Shown here one piece after another: positions 5,966-11,967 of a stretch of DNA of 12,041 nucleotides. Position 1 is the stretch's first letter, and every line of letters begins with the position of its first letter. The stretch is from CAYPCH01 sp964409165. GTDB lineage: Bacteria > Bacillota > Clostridia > Acetivibrionales > Acetivibrionaceae. The notes under the pieces were generated by a model. The model did no database searches. It had not been told where the DNA came from and worked only from the letters and a program-made list of their open reading frames with translations. The DNA lies in the NCBI GenBank assembly GCA_964409165.1, contig CAYPCH010000114.1, forward strand, positions 1 through 12,041. Direction: 5' to 3'. The translations under genes and the position numbers were made by a program.

Positions 5966-7090
5966 GTGAAAAGAGCAGTTTTAGTTTTTATTGTTTTCAC
6001 CATGGTTTTTAACTTTATGCTATCTGGGTTTGCTGATAATCTTACTGATGCTCAAGATCAGAAAAAAAATATTGACAAGAAGATAACAGATTTGACAAAG
6101 CAAAAAAAGGATGAACAGAATAAGTTAAAATCTGCGAATAGTGAAAAGGAAGAGATTATTAATAAGCAAGAAAGAGAAAACAAGGAATACAATGAACTGA
6201 TTAGTGAAGTAAATGAACTGAGCGGTACTATAGAAGATCTGGATAATGCTATAGAGCAAAGTCAAAAAGAATACGATGAACAAATTGAGCTTTTTAAATC
6301 AAGGCTGAGGGTAATGTATGAAAATGCAGACTCTACATATATTGAAACGCTTGCAGAATCTGAAAACATAATTGATTTTTTTGAGAGGCTTGAAATACTG
6401 TCTGCGATAAGCAAAAATGACAAGGGGCTTGTAGAGGATTTAAAGCAGGCAAAAAATGACGTGGAATACAAGAAGACACTGACGGTGAAAATGAAGGATG
6501 AAGTACAGAATAAGGCTGATGAATCAAGGCGGGCACTGGAAGAACTGAATAATTCGAGGTCAGCACTGGACAATGAGATAAGAAACATCAACTCTAAGCT
6601 GAAAAAGCTTGAACAGCAGGAAGACGAGTTGATTAAGAAGTCTCAGGAGCTGGTGAATCAAATAAAGAATCTACAGAGGAAAGTGGATTATGCCGGAGGT
6701 CAAATGCTTTGGCCTGTTCCTAGTGCATCAAAGATAACGTCGCCTTTTGGAAATAGGATACACCCAATACTTAAAACGAAAAAGATGCATACGGGGATTG
6801 ATATTCCTGCTAACAGCGGGGTATCGATAACTGCCGCAAATAAAGGCACTGTTATTATGTCGGGATGGCAGAGTGGTTACGGCTATACCGTAGTAATCGA
6901 CCATGGAGGCGGAATAACTACTCTATATGCCCACAGTAGCAAATTGCTTGTTAAGGTAGGGGACAATGTGAATGCAGGAGACACTATAGCGAAAGTTGGA
7001 AGTACGGGTTTGTCTACAGGACCGCATTTGCATTTTGAGGTGAGGAAGAATGGTACTCCTCAAAACCCTCAAAACTATGTAAGTCCGTAA
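5966..7090 (+). CDS. Secreted coiled-coil M23 peptidase, FtsEX partner type
   Basis: This 374-aa exported peptidoglycan hydrolase has a signal peptide (1-23, cleavage probably after SGFA), a long charged coiled coil rich in K, E, Q and N (about 27-240), and a C-terminal M23/LytM domain from about 247. The zinc and catalytic residues are complete: His275 and Asp279 in HTGID, His323 in YAHS, and His354/His356 in HLHFE. The layout matches EnvC, PcsB and CwlO-type proteins that FtsX holds inactive until needed, though PcsB and CwlO carry different catalytic domains. Position directly after ftsEX supports that role. I chose GTG 5966 because AAGGGGGT (about 5950-5957) precedes it; the in-frame ATG at 5933 has no ribosome site and would lengthen the signal peptide by 11 residues. 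The 3' end carries two micro tandem duplications, one giving PQNPQN. Confidence 0.9.
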   Translation: MKRAVLVFIVFTMVFNFMLSGFADNLTDAQDQKKNIDKKITDLTKQKKDEQNKLKSANSEKEEIINKQERENKEYNELISEVNELSGTIEDLDNAIEQSQKEYDEQIELFKSRLRVMYENADSTYIETLAESENIIDFFERLEILSAISKNDKGLVEDLKQAKNDVEYKKTLTVKMKDEVQNKADESRRALEELNNSRSALDNEIRNINSKLKKLEQQEDELIKKSQELVNQIKNLQRKVDYAGGQMLWPVPSASKITSPFGNRIHPILKTKKMHTGIDIPANSGVSITAANKGTVIMSGWQSGYGYTVVIDHGGGITTLYAHSSKLLVKVGDNVNAGDTIAKVGSTGLSTGPHLHFEVRKNGTPQNPQNYVSP

Positions 7091-7102
7091 GTCCGTAAGT
7101 TT
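7058..7102. repeat. Two adjacent micro tandem repeats at the end of the M23 gene
   Basis: CCTCAAAAC is repeated at 7058-7066 and 7067-7075, duplicating PQN in frame. Immediately after, the 8-bp unit GTAAGTCC occurs at 7079-7086 and 7087-7094, with a diverged third copy GTAAGTTT at 7095-7102. The stop TAA (7088-7090) is in the second 8-bp copy. Confidence 0.85.
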
Positions 7103-7167
7103 GTAATTGCAGGAATTGGGATAATTGGGAATGCTCAAAATGCAATTTCAGCTGTTTTTTAACTGAG

Positions 7168-7199
7168 AAGAAGACCTGGTTGAATCCGGGTCTTTCTTG
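7168..7199 (+). terminator. Terminator after the M23 peptidase gene
   Basis: AGACCTGG (7172-7179) pairs with CCGGGTCT (7186-7193), including one T.G pair, around TTGAAT, with flanking A/T pairs. The following tract TTTCTT is only moderately T-rich, so read-through into ctpA is possible. Confidence 0.7.
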
Positions 7200-7475
7200 C
7201 ATTGTATGCGGAACTTCATTAAATTGAATATTATATTATTATGTATGCAAGCATATGATATAATGTACAAGAGCGCTGTAACAGAATTTGTTTCAATGTA
7301 TAACCACTAAAATGCTTCTACATTATAAGCACATATTGGTAAGAACCGCAATAAGTGTTGTAAACCCGATTAAGGCAAGAAAAGGAACAATTCTTACTAA
7401 AAAGTTTATCATAGAGCAAATTTTTTAGTAAGAATTGTGCAAATACTTTTAAAACAAGGGGAGCGTGTTTGTAAC
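7200..7475 (+). promoter_or_regulatory. Long ctpA leader with extended -10 promoter
   Basis: TGATATAAT (7256-7264) is an extended -10 with no clear -35. TATGC-AA-GCATA (7244-7255), a small dyad, sits just upstream and could be an operator. Transcription from here gives a leader of about 200 nt before the ctpA start at 7476. The leader holds no recognisable ORF; its main feature is the 17-bp inverted repeat at 7387-7438. Confidence 0.45.
7387..7438 (+). promoter_or_regulatory. Perfect 17-bp inverted repeat in the ctpA leader
   Basis: The 17 nt at 7387-7403 (ACAATTCTTAC then TAAAAA) are exactly complementary to 7422-7438, with an 18-nt loop. In RNA this is a stable hairpin ending about 20 nt before the ribosome site AAGGGGAG. 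Its 3' arm includes part of the possible GTG start at 7437. It has no T-run after it, so an mRNA-stabilising hairpin, a translational switch or a dyad operator is likelier than a terminator. Confidence 0.75.
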
Positions 7476-8771
7476 TTGGATAAAGATTTGTGGATAAAAA
7501 GAGTGTTACCTGTAATGATTGCTATTGTGATGTCTTCAGTCATAACAGCGTATGGTTTTATGGTATGGCATTACAACAACCCCAGATATGTGGTTTTGCC
7601 TGAGAGCACAAGTGATAGTATGTCTGACAATGCTTCAGGAGATAGTTTTAATCCAGAATATGCAATTACCTTTGACAAAAATCAGGTGAGTTTTGAGAAT
7701 ATCAAGAAGTATACAAAAGTGAGAGATATTATAGGTAATTATTATTATGAAGAGGTTAATAAAAACACTTTGCTTGAGGGCTCAATTGCAGGCATGGCCA
7801 ATTCTCTTAACGACCCGTACACAGTGTACTTTCCCAAAGACCAAATGGAAATGTTTAATGAAAAATCACAAGGAAGTTATGTGGGGATAGGTGTGTCTAT
7901 AATTATGGACGAGAACGGTCTTCTTACAGTTATCAAACCCTTTGATGATTCACCGGCAATAAAAGCCGGTATCAAGAAGGATGACAAAATAATTCAGGTG
8001 GATGATCAGGATGTAACACTTATTGGGGACGAAGACATGATAATAAGTATGATAAAGGGAGAAGAGAATACAGATGTAAAAGTTACGGTTTTTAGGCCTT
8101 CTGAAGAGAAATCCCTAGACTTTTTGATGAAGAGGAAGAGGATAGATATAGTTAATATAAGCAGTGCGTTGTTGGAAGACAATATTGGATATATAAAAAT
8201 TGATATGTTTGACAGCAATATAGCTAAGGATTTTGGAACACATTTAAACAAGCTTATTGACAAAAATATTAAGGGATTGGTCATTGATGTAAGGGATAAC
8301 CCTGGAGGAGATTATGACCAGGTAGTTGCAATAGCTGACCGTTTGGTACCGGAAGGGCTAATAGTCTACAGGGAAAACAGAGCTGGCGATAGGGAGGAAG
8401 AAAGATCCGATAAAACAGAGCTTGGAATGCCACTGGCTATTCTTGTGAACGGCAATAGCGCCAGTGCATCAGAGGTTTTATCCGGAGCTGTAAAGGATCA
8501 TAAAAAGGGAACACTGATAGGCACGACAACTTTCGGAAAGGGTCTTGTGCAAGTCGTATTTTCCCTTGATGACGGCTCAGGTCTTAAGGTTACAATTGCC
8601 AAGTACTTTACCCCTTCAGGCGTATGTATACACGGAACGGGAATTGAACCCGATATTGTAGTTGAGGTTCCAGAGGAATATAGGTATTATCTTGCTTCTG
8701 ATATACCCAGAGATAAAGATTTACAGCTTAATAAAGCACTTGAGGTTATCAGAGGTCAAATAAGCAGATAA
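7476..8771 (+). CDS. ctpA: S41 carboxyl-terminal processing protease, CtpA/CtpB type
   Basis: This is a membrane-anchored serine protease that trims or degrades exported proteins from their C-termini. From the TTG start it is 431 aa: a single N-terminal helix (about 9-31), a PDZ domain with the GSYVGIGVSI strand (from 133 to about 220) and the tail protease domain. The Ser/Lys dyad is intact: Ser330, the middle serine of SASASE, and Lys355 in TTFGKGLVQ, 25 residues apart as in E. coli Tsp. I chose TTG 7476 because AAGGGGAG (7457-7464) precedes it; an in-frame GTG at 7437 has no ribosome site and lies partly in a hairpin, so the start is moderately uncertain. Its place beside ftsEX and the hydrolase recalls the B. 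subtilis ftsEX-ctpB neighbourhood. Substrates could include the adjacent M23 protein or sporulation factors; that is inference. Confidence 0.92.
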   Translation: MDKDLWIKRVLPVMIAIVMSSVITAYGFMVWHYNNPRYVVLPESTSDSMSDNASGDSFNPEYAITFDKNQVSFENIKKYTKVRDIIGNYYYEEVNKNTLLEGSIAGMANSLNDPYTVYFPKDQMEMFNEKSQGSYVGIGVSIIMDENGLLTVIKPFDDSPAIKAGIKKDDKIIQVDDQDVTLIGDEDMIISMIKGEENTDVKVTVFRPSEEKSLDFLMKRKRIDIVNISSALLEDNIGYIKIDMFDSNIAKDFGTHLNKLIDKNIKGLVIDVRDNPGGDYDQVVAIADRLVPEGLIVYRENRAGDREEERSDKTELGMPLAILVNGNSASASEVLSGAVKDHKKGTLIGTTTFGKGLVQVVFSLDDGSGLKVTIAKYFTPSGVCIHGTGIEPDIVVEVPEEYRYYLASDIPRDKDLQLNKALEVIRGQISR

Positions 8772-8808
8772 GTATATAAACAAGGTATTGTTGTAAATAA
8801 GCGTTTAT

Positions 8809-8840
8809 AAAAGGGTATGAACTGTTTTCATACCCTTTTT
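8809..8840 (+). terminator. Rho-independent terminator of ctpA
   Basis: AAAAGGGTATGAA (8809-8821) pairs perfectly with TTCATACCCTTTT (8827-8839) around CTGTT, ending in a T-run. It lies 37 nt after the ctpA stop. Confidence 0.9.
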
Positions 8841-8842
8841 GA

Positions 8843-8901
8843 TTAGGTCTCTTGGAGTAAAACGAAAGAGGCAAAACTGAGTACCCTCAAGGGGTACTCA
8901 G
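8843..8901 (+). repeat. Intergenic structured repeat R2, copy C
   Basis: First hairpin TCTCTT with AAGAGG encloses the loop GGAGTAAAACGA; then GGCAAAA; then a perfect 10-bp second hairpin, CTGAGTACCC (8877-8886) with GGGTACTCAG (8892-8901). The second stem differs from copy A at several positions on both arms, so pairing is kept while sequence changes. Confidence 0.8.
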
Positions 8902-8937
8902 CTTGATTAGTGCCATTTCCTGAAAGGAAATCCGGCA

Positions 8938-8969
8938 AAGTCTTGGGACTCAATGTCCCGAGGCTTTTT
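8938..8969 (+). terminator. Strong terminator at the end of the R2-C region
   Basis: AAGTCTTGGGAC (8938-8949) pairs over 12 bp with GTCCCGAGGCTT (8955-8966), including two T.G pairs, around TCAAT, followed by five T residues (8965-8969). It insulates the spore protein gene from upstream transcription. Confidence 0.85.
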
Positions 8970-9002
8970 ATATGCTTAGGTTAAGGAATTTAAAAGTATT
9001 TA

Positions 9003-9033
9003 TGTATATATTTTGTTTAACTAATACATAATA
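9003..9033 (+). promoter_or_regulatory. Sigma-G-type forespore promoter
   Basis: TGTATA (9003-9008), an 18-nt spacer and CATAATA (9027-9033) match the B. subtilis sigma-G pattern (roughly TGAATA, 17-18 nt, CATNNTA). The downstream gene encodes a spore protein, which is the expected target class. Assignment by consensus, not experiment. Confidence 0.6.
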
Positions 9034-9068
9034 AGAAGAGAATTATAAATTGCACAGGAGGTAAAAAA

Positions 9069-9242
9069 GTGGAGAGTTTTGAAGAAAGAATAAAGGTAGA
9101 AATAATGACAGAATTAGGACTTTTCGATAAAGTTAAAAAGTATGGGTGGAAAAGTCTGACTGCAAAAGAGACAGGTCGTATAGGAGGACTTGTTACAAAA
9201 AGAAAAAAGTTGCTTCAGGCGGAGAAGACGCAGCAGGTATAA
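9069..9242 (+). CDS. Small acid-soluble spore protein, alpha/beta-like
   Basis: This 57-aa protein starts at GTG with AGGAGGT (9056-9062) six nt upstream. Residues 15-47 read ELGLFDKVKKYGW, then KSLTAKETGRIGG (28-40), then LVTKRKK. The ELGL..KV...GW..LTAKE.GRIGG pattern is what I recognise from clostridial alpha/beta-type small acid-soluble spore proteins (SspF-like), which coat DNA in the dormant spore and protect it from UV and heat. The protein is basic and glycine-containing, as expected. No canonical GPR protease site is evident. A sigma-G-like promoter (9003-9033) and a terminator (9296-9323) make it a single-gene unit expressed in the forespore. The gene is easily missed because of its size and GTG start. 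Confidence 0.85.
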   Translation: MESFEERIKVEIMTELGLFDKVKKYGWKSLTAKETGRIGGLVTKRKKLLQAEKTQQV

Positions 9243-9295
9243 TCAGTTGTTTTAGCGTATGTATACATTAAAAGTGAGAGATACATATATACTCT

Positions 9296-9323
9296 AAGAG
9301 CGTGATGCCGATATTACGCTCTT
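9296..9323 (+). terminator. Terminator of the spore protein gene
   Basis: AAGAGCGTGAT (9296-9306) pairs over 11 bp (one G.T) with ATTACGCTCTT (9313-9323) around GCCGAT. The following sequence is pyrimidine-rich (TTAGCCTTCCTTT) rather than a pure T-run. Confidence 0.75.
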
Positions 9324-9375
9324 TAGCCTTCCTTTATCCTTTGCATTCCTTCTATAAAAATGATGTTCTGATTTG

Positions 9376-9405
9376 TTGTATGTATAAGCCGTGCAATGGT
9401 ATAAT
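9376..9405 (+). promoter_or_regulatory. Promoter of the methyltransferase gene
   Basis: TTGTAT (9376-9381), an 18-nt spacer and TATAAT (9400-9405), preceded by TGG to make an extended -10 (TGGTATAAT). A start near 9412 gives a leader of about 40 nt. Confidence 0.6.
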
Positions 9406-9449
9406 AAATAGGGTTTAAATTAAGCAAAGATGCTTGCTATGACCCGGAG

Positions 9450-10193
9450 GTGAGAGTAATATATTCAAATTTTGCTTATACTTATGACAAGTTGATGTAC
9501 GATGTTGACTATAAAAAATGGGTTGACTATATCGAAAATATCTTCAGACAAAACAATCTGAAGCCTTTTCTTGTTCTTGACCTTGGTTGCGGTACTGGAA
9601 ATTTTTCCATTGAAATGGCTAAAAGAGGTTACGATATGATTGGAGTTGATTCCTCACCCCACATGTTGAGCTGTGCCTGTGAAAAATCAGTTGGTATGAA
9701 GAATATAATGTATCTTAACCAGGATATGTGCAATTTTGAATTGTATGGAACTGTGGATGCGATAGTATGCCTTTTGGACAGTATAAACTATGTGGTAGAC
9801 AAACGAGCATTGAAAAGGCTGTTTAAAAACGTTAACAATTACTTGAATCCGGGTGGATTGTTCGTATTTGATATAAATACTCCATACAAATTTAAAGAAG
9901 TTTTAAGCGATAATGTGTTTTATGATATTTCTGAGGATGTTACATACATATGGCAGAATTGTTTCGATAAAAAAAGAAAAATTTGTGAATTTGATTTAAC
10001 ATTTTTTATAAGGGAAGCGGATGTATATAAAAAATTTGATGAAACCCATTATGAAAGGTGCTATGAAATATCCGAGATAGTGGATTTGCTTGCTAAGAGC
10101 GGAATTGAACTTCTCAAAACCTATGACAGTTTGAGTTTTCGGCAACCTTCCCCAAAAAGCGAAAGAATTTTTTTTGTTTGCAAGAAGCAATAA
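9450..10193 (+). CDS. Class I SAM-dependent methyltransferase, YqeM-like
   Basis: This cytoplasmic methyltransferase is about 247 aa. It carries motif I LDLGCGTGN (43-51) for S-adenosylmethionine, an acidic motif II residue Asp67 in GVDSSPHML, motif III-like VDAIVCLLDSINYV and the post-motif LNPGGLFVFDINTP. The opening YSNFAYTYDKLMYDVDY is like that of YqeM-type proteins, whose substrate is not established as far as I recall. The start is odd: GTG 9450 overlaps the only good ribosome site (GGAGG, 9446-9450), and the best-spaced in-frame codon is ATA 9459, a very rare start. Only the first three residues are affected, since similarity to the family begins at about Tyr5. It has its own extended -10 promoter and no clear terminator before the next small ORF. 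Confidence 0.85.
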   Translation: MRVIYSNFAYTYDKLMYDVDYKKWVDYIENIFRQNNLKPFLVLDLGCGTGNFSIEMAKRGYDMIGVDSSPHMLSCACEKSVGMKNIMYLNQDMCNFELYGTVDAIVCLLDSINYVVDKRALKRLFKNVNNYLNPGGLFVFDINTPYKFKEVLSDNVFYDISEDVTYIWQNCFDKKRKICEFDLTFFIREADVYKKFDETHYERCYEISEIVDLLAKSGIELLKTYDSLSFRQPSPKSERIFFVCKKQ

Positions 10194-10398
10194 TTCAAAT
10201 ATTAATTTTTGTCACAGAGTTATCGGCAGAAATGGCAGAATCAGTTCAGAACTAGCATTTAGGAGCAAAGAAGGGCAGAAAAAATTGCTTGAGGAAGAAG
10301 GCATAATATTCGAAAAAGACGGTAAAATAAATTTAAATGGATATGCGATAATTCCATTAATTTTAAATAATAATAAATATCGGATTGACAAGCAATAA
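10174..10398 (+). CDS. Small ORF of uncertain status, possibly a gene remnant
   Basis: A 74-aa frame from a TTG overlaps the end of the methyltransferase by 20 nt. I do not recognise it. The stretch RVIGRNGRISSELAFRSKEG and the following QKKLLEEEGIIFEKDGKINL has plausible protein-like composition, with a charged helix and a short strand. But there is no ribosome site, no ATG or GTG start, and the first dozen codons are in AT-rich sequence. It could be the C-terminal remnant of a decayed gene, or a translationally coupled small protein. The promoter of the following cspA overlaps its last codons. Confidence 0.3.
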   Translation: MFARSNNSNINFCHRVIGRNGRISSELAFRSKEGQKKLLEEEGIIFEKDGKINLNGYAIIPLILNNNKYRIDKQ

Positions 10399-10412
10399 AA
10401 AAATGTGATACT
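10385..10412 (+). promoter_or_regulatory. Promoter of the cold-shock gene
   Basis: A perfect TTGACA (10385-10390), 16 nt and GATACT (10407-10412) preceded by TGT (extended -10). It gives a leader of about 65 nt, containing GCAT (10434-10437) and ATGC arms of a small hairpin, before the ATG. It overlaps the end of the small ORF at 10174-10398. Confidence 0.6.
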
Positions 10413-10483
10413 ATATTATAGATTTAGTAAAAGCATGGAAATATGCAAGCTAAGTTAAGTATCTAGTTCAGGAGGAGTGCAGG

Positions 10484-10684
10484 ATGGAAAGAGGAAGAGT
10501 TAAGTGGTTTAACGCAGAAAAAGGATTTGGCTTTATTGAAAGGGACGGCGGAAATGATGTTTTCGTGCATTTTTCTGCAATAAACATGGATGGCTACAAG
10601 ACGTTAGAAGAGGGAACTGAAGTTCAATTTGAAGTTGTTGAAGGTGCAAAAGGACCTCAGGCTTCAAATGTAACCAGGGCCTAA
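10484..10684 (+). CDS. Cold-shock-domain protein, CspA/CspB family
   Basis: This 66-aa protein is a single cold-shock domain: a five-stranded barrel that binds single-stranded RNA and DNA and melts RNA structure. RNP1 is KGFGFIE (13-19) and RNP2 is VFVHF (26-30). Trp8 and the aromatic residues at 9, 15, 17, 27 and 30 form the nucleic-acid face. Length is standard for the family. ATG 10484 has GGAGGAG at 10471-10477. It has its own promoter and a strong terminator (10725-10751), so it is a single-gene unit. Family assignment is certain; whether it responds to cold cannot be told from sequence, and many Csp paralogues are constitutive. Confidence 0.96.
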   Translation: MERGRVKWFNAEKGFGFIERDGGNDVFVHFSAINMDGYKTLEEGTEVQFEVVEGAKGPQASNVTRA

Positions 10685-10724
10685 AAAAGTCTTAATTACA
10701 TTAACATAAAAATAGCCGATCGTG

Positions 10725-10751
10725 CCCCGGTATTAATTATACCGGGGTTTT
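10725..10751 (+). terminator. Rho-independent terminator of the cold-shock gene
   Basis: CCCCGGTAT (10725-10733) pairs perfectly with ATACCGGGG (10739-10747) around TAATT, followed by four T residues and more T-rich sequence. Confidence 0.9.
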
Positions 10752-10817
10752 CAATTTTTATAAATTATGAAACCAATTGCACATTGAAAAATTTGATTTT
10801 TGTAAGGAGAGCACATC

Positions 10818-11696
10818 ATGGAAGATTACATTTTAAGAGCTACTGCATGCGATGGTACAATAAGAGCAGTAGCAGCCGTTACAACAAATATGGTGAGAGA
10901 AGCGCAAAATATTCATGGACTTACACCTGTAGCATCAGCTGCACTAGGTAGAACAATGACAGCAGCTGCTTTGATGTCTAGATTTTTGAAAGGCTCTAAA
11001 GACACGTTGACCATTCAAATTAAAGGTGACGGACCTTTAGGGGGAATTGTCGTAGTAACAGATTCAGATGCAAATGTTAGAGGGTATGTTAATAATCCGC
11101 TGGTTTATTTGCCGCTTAATGAAATGGGTAAGCTTGATGTTGCAGGAGCTGTAGGCAGGACAGGATATCTCAATGTGATTAAGGATATGGGTTTAAAAGA
11201 GCCTTATATTGGTTATGTAGACCTTGTTTCAGGAGAAATAGCAGAAGATATTACCTACTATTTTGCATATTCTGAGCAGACTCCATCTGTTGTGGCATTA
11301 GGAGTTCTTACAAATTCGACTGATATCATTTCAGCATCTGGAGGGTTCATAATTCAGCTTATGCCGGGGGTAGACGAAGGAGCAATTGATATGATTGAAG
11401 GGAAACTTGCTTCTTTGCCTGCTGTTACAACGCTTTTGTCTGAGGGCAAAACGCCAGAGGATATTTTAAACATGATCCTTGAGGGCAAAAACTTAAAAAT
11501 AGTTGAAAAAGCCGGATGCCGCTATAGATGCAACTGCTCACGCGAGAGAATGGAAAGAAACATCATGAGTTTGGGGAAAAAAGAACTTGTCAGTATAGCC
11601 AATGAGCAGCATGGGGCTGAAGCTCAATGCCATTTCTGCAACTCAAAATACTGGTTTACCGAGCAGGAACTGCTGTCATTTGCAGGTGAAAAATAA
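10818..11696 (+). CDS. hslO: Redox-regulated chaperone Hsp33
   Basis: Hsp33 is a cytoplasmic holdase chaperone that is switched on by oxidation and heat. The 292-aa length matches the family (about 290). The N-terminal core opens with DYILRATACDGTIRAVA, includes a GRTMTAAALMS segment and an IQIKGDGPLGG strand. The zinc redox switch is complete at the C-terminus: Cys238 and Cys240 (CNC) and Cys271 and Cys274 (CHFC), spaced by 30 residues, within the CXC-X27-32-CXXC rule. An extra Cys234 just before CNC is also present. The start has AAGGAGA (10804-10810). It is separated from the cold-shock gene by a strong terminator, but I found no convincing promoter of its own in the 70-nt gap. Confidence 0.96.
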   Translation: MEDYILRATACDGTIRAVAAVTTNMVREAQNIHGLTPVASAALGRTMTAAALMSRFLKGSKDTLTIQIKGDGPLGGIVVVTDSDANVRGYVNNPLVYLPLNEMGKLDVAGAVGRTGYLNVIKDMGLKEPYIGYVDLVSGEIAEDITYYFAYSEQTPSVVALGVLTNSTDIISASGGFIIQLMPGVDEGAIDMIEGKLASLPAVTTLLSEGKTPEDILNMILEGKNLKIVEKAGCRYRCNCSRERMERNIMSLGKKELVSIANEQHGAEAQCHFCNSKYWFTEQELLSFAGEK

Positions 11697-11886
11697 TAGC
11701 TTGTGTGACTGTTAAGATAAGCTTTAAAATTATTATGACATCTGAATAAATTGATGTATTGAAGAGTATAATAAAGATTTAGTGAGAAAGATATTAATAA
11801 ATTTGATAAAACGATATTTTATATATTGACTTTAAATAGTTTTTTTTGTATACTATCAATTGTCGCTTTTATAAAGTGTAACATGT
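11697..11886 (+). promoter_or_regulatory. tRNA promoter in an AT-rich spacer
   Basis: TTGACT (11824-11829), 17 nt and TATACT (11847-11852) form a strong vegetative promoter about 35 nt before the first tRNA. The rest of the spacer is AT-rich with a lone TATAAT (11767-11772) lacking a -35 and no clear hslO terminator. No gene seen. Confidence 0.65.
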
Positions 11887-11962
11887 GGGCGCTTAGCTCA
11901 GCTGGGGGAGCACCTGCCTTACAAGCAGGGGGTCATAGGTTCGAGCCCTATAGTGCCCACCA
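11887..11962 (+). tRNA. tRNA-Val (anticodon UAC)
   Basis: The 76-nt gene folds as a cloverleaf: acceptor GGGCGCT (11887-11893) with AGTGCCC (11952-11958), D-arm AGCTCAGCTGGGGGAGC, anticodon stem CCTGC/GCAGG with loop CTTACAA (anticodon TAC), and TpsiC loop GGTTCGAGCCC. The discriminator is A and CCA is encoded at 11960-11962. It is the first gene of a tRNA operon. Confidence 0.95.
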
Positions 11963-11967
11963 CATGT

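Larger units (their letters stand above)
8843..8970 (+). ncRNA. Candidate structured RNA ending in a terminator
   Basis: Repeat R2 copy C is followed by a further hairpin, TGCC-ATTTCC (8911-8920) with GGAAAT-CC-GGCA (8926-8937), and then a strong terminator at 8938-8969. Four stem-loops are therefore packed into 128 nt with no ORF. The arrangement resembles an aptamer plus terminator or a small RNA, but no promoter was found between the ctpA terminator and its start, and I could not match it to a known family. It may only be transcribed by read-through from ctpA. Confidence 0.35.

Noticed and set aside
8843..8970. Cyclic-di-GMP (GEMM-I) riboswitch
   Set aside because: GGCAAAAC followed by a hairpin is suggestive, but the essential ACGCAAAGC segment and receptor helix after it are missing.
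11767..11772. Second tRNA-operon promoter at TATAAT
   Set aside because: No -35 at suitable spacing (TTGATG is only 10 nt upstream) and no extended -10.
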